From positions 1,922,001-1,986,000 of the forward strand of contig JAGTJL010000016.1 of assembly GCA_020746875.1 (NCBI GenBank): a DNA stretch of 64,000 bases. The letters run 5' to 3'. Source of the DNA: Rhexocercosporidium sp. MPI-PUGE-AT-0058. Its lineage: Eukaryota > Ascomycota > Leotiomycetes > Helotiales. Below are positions 35,678 through 47,310 of the stretch, one piece after another; within the stretch, counting starts at the first letter, position 1, and every line of letters starts with the position of its first letter. Position numbers and translations under genes: made by a program. The notes below the pieces were generated by a model. It had not been told where the DNA came from. It saw only the letters and a program-made list of their open reading frames with translations, and ran no database searches.

Positions 35678-38600
35678 CTATCCCATGAAATCCGTCAAGC
35701 TCTGTCTATCGATCTCGCTCTTCTGCGCAGCATTTCTGGATACACGGTAGTATGTCTCGGTGAAATCGGAACACTTCATCTCCTTCAAGAACTCCTCGTC
35801 GTGCGTGATGATGATGAGTTGGAAGTTCGGCTGGTGTCTACGACTCTCGATGATCAAGTGTAGTGACTGTGCTAGAGCCTTAATATTGTCCTGATCCAGA
35901 TTTGTGGTAGGTTCGTCAAGAGCGATGACCTGGGCAATTCGTTAGCAGGTTTTAATACAGCCAAGGGAGCGGAACTCACTCCACAATTGGATCCGAAGCA
36001 CTCCGCGAGAGCAAGACGAATGATGATGCAAGCCAGAACCTTCTGACCAGCACTGCAACGACCACGCATGTCCATCTCAGCCTCTTGCTTAACCATCACA
36101 ACACGATAATTGAAATTTCTTCTGCTGGATGCGGACGGATTGTCGTTCTCGGACTTGATCATGATTGTGTCAACATCAGTGCCTTGGTATGTCTTCTGCC
36201 AAAGTTCTGCAGCAATGCAGTTGATCTCTTGCATCTTTACACTGTGGAACTGCATGATAGCGTTGTCCAGTGCCTTCGAGCACTTCTGCATATCATCAAT
36301 CGCAGCCTTGGTAGTCTCGACTTCAACGTGAGCCTTGCGATAGTTGGCGGCAGCGTCCTTGTAGTCGATTTCCCACTCAGTCATGATCTTTCCAAGATCC
36401 TCATCCTTGGCATGCATGGATCCAATGATTGGACCTCTCTCAGCAGTCAGCTTTGCAAGACGCTTGTCGGCAGCAGCAGCTTCGTGAAGATATCTTTGGT
36501 AGTCATCGGTGGCGTTGTGGGTCTCCAATTCAGCAATATCCTCGTTTACGGTTTCCAAATCTCTGACTGATTTTCGGAATCTGATATTGTCTTGGATGCT
36601 TCTCTTGGTATTGTCGCCATCTGCAAGTTGGGTCTTCAGGTCGTTGGATTTCTTGGTGACCTGATGAGTTTCCTTTTCATTTCGATCCAATTCCTTCTTG
36701 AGAAGCTTAATCGATCGCTCACAAGCCTCAATCTTTCCTGGTCCATCATTGTCGATGTAAGAGTTGATAGCACCTTCAACAAGCTGGAACCGATTAACGG
36801 TTCGGGAGAGGTTATCCTTGTCATTTTCAACTTCCTTGGCCTTTGAATTGCCTCGTCGTTCTACATCTTCATGCTGGGCCTTTGCCTTGGCAAACTGCGG
36901 CTCGAGAGACTCAAGTTCACTATCAGCCATGCTGATGATGTCGCGTTGTTGATTGTTAGACTCGCGAAGTTCCTCAATTGCAGCGGCTAAGGCCTGCTTC
37001 TTCTCCAAGAGGTGCTTGGCACTGGCAAGTTGTTGGGAGAAGTTTCCAACTTGCTTCTCTAAAGTGACAATTTCGACTCTTGCACTTTCCTTGTCAGCAT
37101 CCATCTTTTCTGTCTTACCCTTGAGAACTCCGATCTTGCCGTTGCAGGCATCGGACTTCTCGCGAATCTCCTCGATGGACATCGAGCTAGAGAAAGTTTC
37201 TTGCGACGCAAGTCGAGTAATCTCTTTCTCGTGCTTGGAGATTTCCCGATTGTATGAGGTGATATCATGGACAGTCTTGCTCTGGGCTTCAACATCTCTC
37301 TTGGCTGCCTCTTCATCGTTGAACAAGCGATCCTGGCGTTCAGTGGTTGAAACCCGCGAAGTCTTCTCAGCCTCTAGTCGCTTAATCTCCTTTTCAAGTG
37401 ATGGAATTTCTATGTCACGTAGCTTCATGCAAACATCGTAAAGAGGACGGACTGCCTCGGCTGTCTTGAACAGTCCCTCAACCTCCTCCAAATCTTTCTT
37501 CTTAGTGGCCTCATTCTGCTTAGCTACCAACTTCTCCAACTTCGCAGCTGCATGGAGACGCTGCTTCTGGTCGGCAAAGGCTCGCTCACAGAGCTGGCAG
37601 CAGTCCTTCGAGTTGACTGAGTCGAGGAGCTGGGTGTACATGCTCAAGAGCGCGCTTGTGCCGGCAAGACCATTTTTGTGGTCAGCATAGTCCTTCTCCA
37701 AGCCTTCGTACTCTTCCATGTATTGCTCCAAGGACTTGATTGGATTGTCCGACTCATCAGTGATGGAGGCATACACCTTTGCTGAAGTCTTTTCCAGCTC
37801 AGCCTTCTTCTTCGTAAGAGTTGATCGGGCTGTCTTGAGCTCGAACTGGGTCTGCGTCAGCTGTTGGACGGCAGAATCTTGTTGGGACTTCAGGTCCTTG
37901 AGAGTGCGAGCTCGTTGCTCCAGGACGGCTTCGAATTCCTCCTGAAGATTATCAGGGGTCCAACTGTCACCAATTAGATCGTTCAACTGATCCTTGTGCG
38001 TCGACAGCATGGTCTCGAGTGACTTGCTGGCACTCTTAGCCTCCTTCTTTGCATATTCGAGTGCAGCACGGTCCTCTGCCAATTTGTTGATCTGGAAGAG
38101 CTCTTCGCCCAATCTGGTGGCCTCGAGCTCCAGTTCCTTGAGATTTGCCTTTTCGGCCTTCAGGTTTTGGTCCCATGAAGCTGCCTCCCAGTCACTATTG
38201 GCCTTTGCGAGACGTTCTTCCGCATCGCGAAGAGCAGCATCAAGCTTAGCCTTTGCGCCTTCATCCATGTGGACGCTCGTCATCTCAGCTTGTCTTGATC
38301 TGATCTTCTTATCATTTGCCGTGACTGCCTGGCTGGCATTGACTTTTTGCTGATTGAGCGTGGCCTTCCGATTGTCGAGCTTCGTCAGAGTGCCTTGAGT
38401 TTGTCGTAACTCATCAGCGGTGGCCTTCTTCACACTGGACAACTCACGCTCCTTGTCTCGAAGAAGCTTCTGGACTCTCTGTACAAAGTCGCTGATCTGA
38501 CTATCCTCAAGATCGCCATCATAGCCGCGAAGGGAATACTCGCGCGCAGTCTCCTGGATAAGATCAACACGTTGAACTAAGTTCTCCTCGTAAGCCTGCT

Positions 38601-39922
38601 TCGTAGCCTGATGTTGTCCCTGCTCTATCTCCTTCTGAGAGATGCGAGCCCGGCATGACTTGGCATCGTCCAGAAGCTGTTGATACTGTTCGGCGTAGCT
38701 GTTTGCCTGCTCTCGGTATTGAGCCATGCGCTCCTCGTACTGACTGAGCGTTGACTCGAGCCACTCATCGGATTCCTTAAGCTCCACCAAGTTGGTTCTC
38801 AAACTCTCCAAAGAACTCTCGAGAAATTCAGCATGGTTTCGCTTCTGCTCCAACTTGCTCGCAAGACCGTGGGCTTCAGCCTTAAGACGATGCTTCTCAG
38901 CGGACAGCTTTTCAGCCTCAATCATCTCCACCTTCAAGGACTGTTGCTTAATCTCAAGGGCATCAATTTCTGCCTGCAGATCATATGACTTCTGCTTCAC
39001 GCGTTCCGCCTTGTCCTTGAGGTCCTTGAAGTTGGCCTCGTGAATCTTGAGCTTGCCAAGTTCAATCTTCTGAAGCTTGATAATCTTGATGATGTTTTCG
39101 ATGGCCTTTGTGTACTTCTGAGCCTCGAAGATCTCATCAAATCGCACCTTGAGCTTGGATGGTTCGCTCATGGGCCAGAGAGATTCGTCTTGGTGGCAGA
39201 AAATGACAGCCTCCAAAATGGCAGGGGAGACTCCCAAATGTTGTGGTACAATCTTATCCAACTCGCTGACCTTTGTGGATATTGAGGTTCGTTCACCATT
39301 TCGGGCCTTGATGAGGAGGTTGCATTCGAGTGTCTTCTGCTTAACGGAGGCTTTCGCAACGGTGAGGGAGAGACTTCGATTTACGACGAGCTTCGCCTGA
39401 GAGGCGTTGTGGAATCCAAGCTTGACTTGTGCCATCACTTCCTTAACTCCGGATAGCTGAGCACAGTTAGTAAGTGTGTCATGCGCTGCGAGGAAGAGGC
39501 GTACCTTGGGGTCGTGAATGAAGGCGCCATTCTTGCTATTCGGTGGGAGGATACCAGTTGTGGCATACTTAAGGCACTCGATGATGGACTGCGCATGTTA
39601 GCGCACGGTCAGTAGTGTCTGCTATGCAGTCCACTTACTGTCTTGCCGGATCCATTGATTCCGACGATGAGGGTAAGAGGGGCGTGAAATTGGATGGTTT
39701 GGTGGTCGCGGTAATCGAAGGAGCGCACTCTGTAGTCTTGTGATTAGCTGTTGGCAGAAGGATGTATTAAAGAGACAACTTACCCTCTGATGTCGAGTTT
39801 GGTAATGGAAGCTAGAAGCGTGCGGTCAGTATTGCAGTGTCCAGGCCGAATTCCGTTTGTTGAACAACTTACACCTGCGAGAGTTAGCTTGAATGCTTGG
39901 ATGCGCAGGACTTTACTTACAT
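35678..39922 (-). CDS. rad50: DNA double-strand-break repair ATPase RAD50
   Basis: The ABC/SMC-like ATPase of the Mre11-Rad50-Nbs1/Xrs2 complex, acting in the nucleus in double-strand-break sensing, end resection and telomere maintenance. Predicted coding exons are 39922-39921 (AT), 39874-39873 (GT), 39811-39784, 39729-39639, 39588-39505, 39456-35980 and 35929-35678, giving 1311 residues, as in yeast (1312). Walker A GINGSGKT is at residues 34-41. Long coiled coils flank the zinc hook CQLC at about 689-692. The ABC signature SAGQKVLA lies near 1200 and Walker B ([12 protein letters not shown]) starts at 1229. The N-terminus [15 protein letters not shown] aligns residue for residue with yeast MSAIYKLSIQGIRSF only if the 2-nt exon is used. 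It diverges from wc-2. Identity is certain; the first two exons need RNA evidence. Confidence 0.95.
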
Positions 39923-40546
39923 AGCGATGGATACTTCCTATCCTTGTTGGTCAGATACCCTTTTCGATACCATAGAAGGCGGGTGTTGTGGAGATTTCTG
40001 GTTCGAAGGAGTGGAGGGGGCGGAGGATGTTGACTTTATGTAGGTAGATTTGGGGGGTTGAGCTGAAGAGACGCGCCTAGCGCAGAGGATGTCGCGTTTG
40101 CCCGGCTCCAGAGCACGTGACGTCGCTACTGTGGAATTTGGCTGGATCAAAGCCGACGCTGCGACAAGTGAACCAATTTGATGTCCTCTTAAGGCGACCT
40201 CAATGGAATCATTCATTTTACGGTAAGGCTGTAGCCACGTCAGATAATTCAATTTTCTATTGTTCTGTGACTTTCTCATGCGACATTTCACATTTGCGGC
40301 GAGATGTTCATTCTCTCATGCCGATGCCCAAAGAAAGGCATGTTCCTCGCTACCCTACTGTATGTATATACCTAGCGATCCCCTAGCCTGCCTGCCCCGA
40401 CTCCCGACCTTCAACATCCAACAGGCGCGACGCAACTTCAACTCCGCTCGCTTGCTCGCCATGATCAGAGTCTAGCATCACTGTCCAGGTCCGCATAAGG
40501 CATCTTGGCCTTCACTCCCTCGAATGCGACCTTGTATAGATAGAGT
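39923..40546. promoter_or_regulatory. Shared promoter region of rad50 and wc-2
   Basis: 624 bp between the predicted split start codon of rad50 (-) and the wc-2 start (+). It holds both leaders. A minus-strand ATG at about 39974 heads a short ORF that would be an upstream ORF in the rad50 leader. No defined operator was seen. Confidence 0.5.
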
Positions 40547-42158
40547 ATGTCACTCTCGCATGGTCCAGCCATGAATCCCAACACCCTTAACATGGATCCG
40601 TCCATGTACTATTCAAATCTTGCCGCCATGGACAGCCTTTCTAGGGGTCTGTCAGCCTCGCAGGTACGATATGATATGCCTCTCCATTCGCCGCTGCGAC
40701 ATACTGACCCTCTCCTCTCCTAGACAACGCCTAATGGAAATGATACATCTATGAGTGGTATGCTAGAGGACGGAATGCTTGATGATTACGATAATATGCC
40801 CGGCCAGCTCGACCTCAATGGACTCGACAGCGGGAATGGGCAGAAGGGCTATGCGCAAATCAGCTCCGGCATGCACCAACATAATAGCGACGGAGATGAC
40901 CCGGGAGGATTGATATCAAGTCCTGTGGACAATCCAATGACTGGTGCAGGCGCTGGACCCTTACCTACCGGATTCGGAGCGCAGTCGACCTTGACTAGTG
41001 GCAGCACACTGACCGAGTTTACAAAGAGGAGGAACTGGTCACAGCGGGTGGTAGAGGAATTGAAGGACTTCTTACACATCTTGACTCCGGATGGTCGGAT
41101 TGTATACCTCTCTCCGAGTGGAGAACAGTTGACCGGATATTCTCGAGATGAGCTAGTGGGGAAATTTATTGTCGACTTCATACACCCGGATGATAGTGGG
41201 ATATTCGTGCGGGAGTTTAACGAGTCTATTGCAAGTGGGCATCCACTTCGATTTTTCTATCGATTTCGGAGGAAGGACGACACTTATACCATATTCGAGT
41301 CTCATGGCCATCCACATCTCACATCCGAGGCTGCACAATACACAGGACCAGTCAATGCATCGGGGTTCTGTCGAGGGTTCTTCATGATGGCTCGGCCATA
41401 TCCAACCAAGAACGCAGCTCTATTGGATTCGTTTCTGGAGCACAAGATCGAGAACGAGCGGTTAAGGAAGCGCATTGATGACTTGAAAAGGGAAGAGGCA
41501 GAGGAGGCAGATGAATTACACCAGAGCTGGTTGAAGAATCAAGAAGGCCGATCAGAACAGCCATCTGAAGAGACGGATACCTTGGGATCTGTTAGTACAT
41601 CGATACACACTATGAATCCAGACGCCCTAGCAATGCCACCGCCAGCAAAACCAACTCTTAATCCTGCTCTGACAACACAGAACCTAGCGGATGCCAATGC
41701 AGGAAGCAGACCGGATTCAATCAATGACAAGATGGCTCGCTATGAAGGAGCTACGCACATCGAAACCATTGAGATGCTGACGGGTCTACGATACCAAGAC
41801 GGAGAGAGAAGCCGAGGAATCAGTACTGGAGATCAAAGCCCAGCTCTCATTCGCGGAGATGCCGGAATCGCGATACCTGTTGACAAAGACGGAAGAGCGG
41901 CAGACAAGAAGAAGAAGATTAAACTGCCGGATGAATATGTCTGTACGGATTGTGGTATGTATCTCCAATATCTCCAACGTTTTCAGTACTCACATCTATG
42001 AAGGGACTCTCGATTCACCCGAGTGGAGAAAAGGACCCACTGGACCCAAGACCCTCTGCAATGCATGCGGCCTCCGCTGGGCAAAGAAAGAAAAGAAGAA
42101 AGGACCACACGTCTCACCCACGCCACCCAGCAACACTCCCGGACCCATGTCGTCATAA
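40547..42158 (+). CDS. wc-2: White-collar-2 type PAS/GATA transcription factor
   Basis: Partner of the blue-light receptor WC-1; the complex activates light-responsive and clock genes in the nucleus. Exons 40547-40663, 40724-41954 and 42004-42158 give 500 residues. The PAS domain spans about residues 135-245 ([35 protein letters not shown]). A charged coiled coil follows ([20 protein letters not shown]). The GATA finger is CTDCG joined by splicing to [11 protein letters not shown] and CNACG, with C446, C449, C468 and C471 in C-x2-C-x18-C-x2-C spacing. A basic tail and a Ser/Pro end complete the protein. Domain order and length match WC-2 of Neurospora. The start is the first ATG of the exon, in a frame without upstream extension. 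Confidence 0.95.
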
Positions 42159-42609
42159 TCCCTCACTCAGACCTAGAGAATTGACTGTCTCTTTTCGGCG
42201 TTTGCATTTAAGCAGGTGTCGGTCTATCAGGTTTTGCATAGTTCGCATGCAACAGAGGTCAAATTTCATTCTTCTTTCAGAAAATGGATGGCGTACCAGG
42301 CGGGGGCTTCGCCTTTTTTCGGTATACCAAGGAAACGGGCAACTGGGTTTTGCACAGGACAGGCGTTGAACTTTTGCAGGAGGGCTTCTGTATTGGCTTG
42401 CTTGCATGATTTGCCTAGCTTGTTTTTATCTATTGATTGATGATTAATTCTGCTTACGAATACCAAAGGAAAACGAATTAAACCAAAGACGATATCGCAG
42501 AACACATAAGTGAGTGATCTTTGCACCAAAATGCCGAAAACACCCAGTCAGCCGGCCACCTCAAGCGAGATACCCCTTTATCACGACAACAAAAACCAAA
42601 CCAACACTC
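42159..42609. other. Intergenic region between converging wc-2 and a hypothetical gene
   Basis: 451 bp shared by two 3' ends. Nothing else was seen. Plus-strand ORFs that begin near 42510 are antisense to the hypothetical gene. Confidence 0.5.
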
Positions 42610-44921
42610 TCACCCCGCCAAAACCGCAGCAGCATACTGCCTCACACCCTCCAAACCTTCCCCAACCAGTCCCTTCGCGCCCTCCACGAGCCCGTCCACG
42701 ATCTCCGTCCCTCCCATCCCAACCACCTGATCCATCACAAGGCCCGCCTTCCCAACCACAGCCACCGCAGCAAGCACACTCAAAACCGGGCCGGACAACC
42801 TCCCCACCGTCTCCAACCAACCCACCCTCTCATCCCTCTGCCTCTTCTTAACCCCCACCCACTCACCCAGAGTACAATACTCCTCCACCCTCTTAACATC
42901 CCTCCCATAATACGCACACACGGCCCCCTTCCCCACCAAAAAGATACAAAACCCATCCTTCTCCCTCAACGGCTTCCCCGCTTCCCCTCCCTTCCCCTCC
43001 TCCACACTCCCAGGCGTATACCTTCTAATAACAGGCCACACCGCAATCTTAATCAGCGCTCTGTGCGTATACGTCGGGGGCGCTCCATTCTTCTCCGCCA
43101 ACCTCCCCTGCATATCCTCCCACACCTTCCTCGCCCTCCTATACCTCCTCGTGCCCCTCCCCTCCCTCCCCTCTCTCAAAGGCGGCGCCAACTCCTTCAT
43201 CCTCCCATAAGCCTTCTCCGTGAACACTTTCATATTATGCCGTTCCTGCTTCCAATCATTGCCAATCGTCCTCTTGCTATCGACGAACCCCTCTGTGTCT
43301 AGACAGTGCATGTCATCCGGGTGCCACTTGTCTCCTGGCCGGAGGTCGTGGATTTGGATTATTGACGGGGTTAGTTTCACGCAGAGGGAGAGGTAGGCGG
43401 CTTGCGAGACGAGGTTGTGCAGGGATTGGTAGAGGGAGTGGATGGAGGGTGCGGGCGTGCCGGAGGGGGGTGGGAGGGAGTAGAGGTAGGTTGTCAAGGG
43501 GGAGAGGAGGAGTGCGATCTGCGCGGTGAGTTTGGCGACCGAGGGGTAGAATGTTTCTGTCACCGAGGCGGAACCGAGGATTGTGGAGGCTTGTTTGGCG
43601 CGGAGCTCTTCACGCTGGAAGCCTGTGTTTTTTTTTACATACTAGTCAGTTGTGCTTCCCCTTGCTCATTCAAAGATACTAAGCAGCGGTTTGGGTAAGG
43701 TGAGGGTGAGGGTGAGGGAAGAAAGAAATGGAGAGGTGTAAGGAAAGTAGGAAAGTCAAAAGAGTAAGACAAACCTTCCCTCCCCAAAAACGCCCTGTCA
43801 ACCTGATGTATCAACTGCACCTGCTCCCTCGTCGCCCCAAAAAGATAAACATCAAAGACCTTAACCTTGAAAATCTTCACCACAACCGCCATAACAAACC
43901 ACTTCCTCATCACCCTATCCCTGAGCAGCTCATCCCAGCTCCCGAACCGCGGATTCGGCTCCGCGACCTGCTCAGCCCACTTCACGAACTCGGGCGTCAT
44001 CTTACACTCCAGCCACGGCTCGGCCTCGATGGGGATCTCGTGCAGGCTGTAGTAGTGTGATACAACGGCTTCGATCTGCCGGTAGAGTTGCGTGAAGTTG
44101 TCCACGAACCAGGTGTCTGGGCGGTCGGTCGTTGGGTGGGCTGGATAGGAGATTTGGAGGGGGAGAGGAGCCAGTTTGGTGATGTCGACGGGTTCTTGGA
44201 TTTGGAGTTCTGGGTTGGCGTATAGACGTGCTCGCTTAGCTTGTTTTACTTGTTTTCTATAGTCGTCGTCGTCGTCAGAGCGACTCCTCTTGTTACTTCC
44301 AGAACCACCTCCTCCTCCACCTCCACCGGGAGCAGAAGTATCTCCTTCATATTCATCCTCATCATCAGATTCCACAAAGGCCCGATAATCCGGATTCGTC
44401 AACCTCACGGCCTCCCTAGCCATCCTCTCAATCACCCTCCTCCTCCTCTCAGCCTCCCTCCTCTCGGACAACGTATTGGCTGTAACGCCCTGGATCAGCG
44501 CCATATTCCTCGCAATGATAAGCTGGTGCTCAGGCCCGAATGGTCCAGCTGGTATCGGTTCCAGCTGTCGTAAAACATCGTCGGCTTGCGATTGGATCCT
44601 TACTTGGGATGACATGTTGGATATGCCTGTAACTGGGTTGAATTCTTGGTATTGTGCATGTCCGATTCGAGAGGGGCGGAAGAGAGGCGCAGCGCGACGG
44701 GGGTAGATGCGGTCGTTTGTGCGCTTTGGGGGGTCTAGTGGTGTGTTGGTTAGGTTTGTCCTTGTTTGACTCCCTTTTGGTGTTGATGGTTAGGGGATAT
44801 CGAATATTCACTTACTATTTCTTTCATGATTTTCGAAGTCATCTTGATCTATTTGAGTCAGTCGCTCGATTCTCCATATTAATTACGTGAACTTACCAGC
44901 TACAGGAGCTACTGGAGCCAT
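42610..44921 (-). CDS. Conserved fungal hypothetical protein, four exons
   Basis: Exons 44921-44897 (25 nt), 44848-44816 (33 nt), 44734-43775 and 43622-42610 join in one frame to give 676 residues. The start chosen gives MAPVAPVADQDDFE; the ATG at 44615 lies in the same frame but would drop a credible region (RRAAPLFRPSRIGHAQYQEF). Visible features are a charged helix (SERREAERRRRVIERMAREA), a Gly-rich linker after an acidic stretch, a nuclear-localisation-like KQVKQAKRARLY, and a globular region (TWFVDNFTQLYRQIEAVV; RKWFVMAVVVKIFKVKVFDV). The second half is helical with REGREGRGTRRYRRARKVW and a hydrophobic C-terminal part. No known domain was recognised. The very short 5' exons and the 152-nt intron at 43623-43774 are the least certain points. 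Confidence 0.75.
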
Positions 44922-45944
44922 ATTGTTGGGATCGCCTATCTCAATGAGCTTTTGAGTGTTCTCTTTCCCCTCTCCTCTTCCTCATTTGACCTCTAAGTCT
45001 AAGAAGCTCATATAGAATGTACTCACTCATTGTAAATCACACACGCACAGGCCAGCGCAAAATGACAGTGCACCAAGTAGAGCAATTTCCAGAAATTCGA
45101 CTATTCTCTGCGAGAATATCAATCTGATTCAACTGAAGTCAAAGTCAAATATCAAGTCAAGTGAAATGTGGTAAGATGAGATGGGACGAGACGAGACGAC
45201 GTTGTACCACTTGAATCCGCTTCAACAAACACCTTTGTTCAATTCAACCAAGCAAGTAAGTAAGTAAGAATAAAAAGGCGCACGCGAGAATGGGGTATGG
45301 ACCAGTCGGTCATCTTAACAAAGGAAAGCCAAGTCAGATGAAGTACCGCAAGCGAGAGCAGTACCTCATTGCATTGCATAGTACTGGTACTGAAAACTGG
45401 GGGGTTGGAGATCGGCATTCCTGCTTTGAGCGTTGAGGAATGGAGTGAAACTAGACAATGGGTGAAAGAAAAGACTTCGCAAACGGCTGCGAAACATTTG
45501 AGAGAGAATTAAATGAATGCGGAACTTGTGGAAGATAAAACTTTTGCGATAATGGGCTGAAGCGGGTTAGTAGTGTGTGTTGGTGTTATTGTTAGTCCTG
45601 CGCGAGATTCAACTCTAGTTTTGGACACTTGGTTGAGATGCGATTACACTTGGTAAGCGCGGAACTGAAAATCTTGAGATAATGATTCCAATCATTGTGA
45701 GCAGAGAAAAGTTTGCTTTCATCTCCATCATCTAGCTCCTAGTAGTTCCCAAATTTAGGCATTCGTTCATCCACTTCACTCTCACAATTTTACAATTTCG
45801 CCTTCTCATCGCCCCTACTACATGTCAGTCTCGCCTCATCCTGTCAACCACAACCCCAGCCCAAACACAAATAAACCACACCAGCTTAAACCCCTCAAGT
45901 CCCCCCTCCTGAAAAAAATCCAGAAGAATAAAAAGCATACTCAC
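44922..45944. other. Intergenic region, no supported gene
   Basis: 1.0 kb upstream of the hypothetical gene and downstream of the RidA gene, both on the minus strand. It contains a short GTAA repeat at 45255-45270 and a GAGAC-rich stretch at 45179-45200. No coding signal was found. Confidence 0.45.
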
Positions 45945-46467
45945 TCACAAATGCGCCGTCAACTCAATCTCCACATCCGTCCCCAGCGGCAACTGATGCA
46001 CAGCAACACACGTCCTAACCGGCTTCGGATCCTTCGTGAACACCTTCGCATACACGCCGTTCATGGCCGCGAAATCCTTCATGTCCGTCAGGAAGACGTT
46101 GACTTTGACGACATTTTCGATTGAGGAGCCGGCTGCGGCGAGGACCGCGGTGAGGTTGGCGAGGGCTTGTTCCTGTGTTTGATGTCAGTATCTGTAAGGA
46201 GACTGTTTGAGATCCTCGATTTATATCTTGATGTTTTGAATGTCATGTTTTCCTTTGTGTGGTGTGGTGCGGTGCGTAGGGTGTAGTAAAGTACAAAGAA
46301 TTCCTTACAGTCCTCCCCTCAATACTCCCCTCAACAAGCTTCATACTCGCGGGATCCATACCAATCGAGCCCGAGCAGTAAACCATGCCATTGCACTTGA
46401 TAGCCTGCGAGAAGAACGGCAATGGAGGAGGTGCCTTGTCGGTCACTACAGCTGTTTTGGCTGCCAT
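45945..46467 (-). CDS. RidA/YjgF/Mmf1-type reactive imine deaminase
   Basis: Small trimeric enzyme that hydrolyses reactive enamine/imine intermediates (such as 2-aminoacrylate) released by PLP enzymes. Exons 46467-46309 and 46172-45945 give 128 residues, the usual length. Motifs are PPPLPFFSQAI, VYCSGSIGMDP, EQALANLTAVLAAAGSS, ENVVKVNVFLTDMKDFAAMN and the substrate-binding arginine in PVRTCVAVHQLPLGTDVEIE. No mitochondrial presequence is seen, so a cytosolic (Hmf1-like) form is more likely. The intron is 136 nt. The final codons (GCGCATTTGTGA) contain a GTGAGT that could act as a donor, but using it would only add an unconserved tail. Confidence 0.93.
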
Positions 46468-47310
46468 TTTTGAGTCTCGTCGGTCTTCTGAGTGAGATGT
46501 CTGTTTCGGAGTGGAATTGAGTTTGGGATGAGAGAGAATGGGTGAGAGGTTTTGAACAGTACTTCGAGTCGGAGTGAGTTTGATGAGTGATTCTCTTGCT
46601 TGGTAAGGAAGTTGAATCTTATATGTCGTCGATGAGAAGGGCGTGAAAGAGGTTTCGAAAGTGGGGGAGGTGATGGACGAAGGTGGGGTGGGTGATCGAA
46701 ATTCTAAGCAGACGGCATTTCCGACTTGTACTTTTCTGGTACGTGATATGTTGATGTCTAGTTTTCACTGGAAGATGAAGCGGCGGTAATGGCTTCTTAC
46801 TTCGTAATTCAGTTCTCAACTATACCTGTCTGTTATATTTGCATTACTTCATTTTACTTTTGTACAGTCCGTAATCTTTCAATGCGGTTTACGGATGGCG
46901 GGGCTAGGTACAGACAGTACTTGTTAGATTACAAGTAAGTTGATTAATCACTGATTTTCAACCTCGCTATCTGAGAAGTGAAAAGTAAACACCTTCCAGG
47001 CTCCAACTGGTGCATTGAAATTCTAGTTGGTGTCACTTTCTCCTTTGCTTTTCATTTAATGACAGGAGACAGGGTGTTCCAAAGCTTCGTAGCGAGCTAG
47101 CTAATGTCATATTGATTTCTCATCGAATGGATGTACCTACTAGTTGATATGATGTCCTCGTATTGGGAGTGAAATTCAACGAGACCTCACTCGTCTCGAA
47201 GGCGTGCAAGACGGAATCGAAACAATACCCGAGATCTAAGCTCCCAGTATATATATACATATCTCACCTCCCATTTCCCGTCTCGATCTCACCCCCCTCT
47301 CATATCCCAT
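46468..47310. other. Intergenic region, promoter side of the RidA gene
   Basis: 843 bp between the RidA start and the stop of the next minus-strand gene. No gene-like ORF. The stretch 46800-47160 is AT-richer. Confidence 0.45.

Noticed and set aside
36085..39400. Many plus-strand ORFs opposite rad50
   Set aside because: They are antisense shadows of a long coiled-coil coding region and show no family pattern or start context.
39940..39990. Upstream ATG (MVSKRVSD) as the rad50 start
   Set aside because: It reaches a stop after a few codons, and no splice from it joins the SITKLD exon in the right phase.
42510..43302. Pro/His-rich ORFs on the plus strand
   Set aside because: Antisense to the last exon of the conserved hypothetical gene; low-complexity composition only.
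43562..43563. A separate gene for the 317-residue frame at 42610-43563
   Set aside because: It begins with GTG, not ATG, and joins the upstream frame cleanly through a 152-nt intron.
44613..44615. ATG at 44615 as the start of the hypothetical gene
   Set aside because: The same frame stays open upstream with credible protein sequence, and two short exons lead to a better ATG at 44921.
45900..45950. A third exon at the end of the RidA gene
   Set aside because: The possible GTGAGT donor would replace the normal family C-terminus with an unconserved tail.
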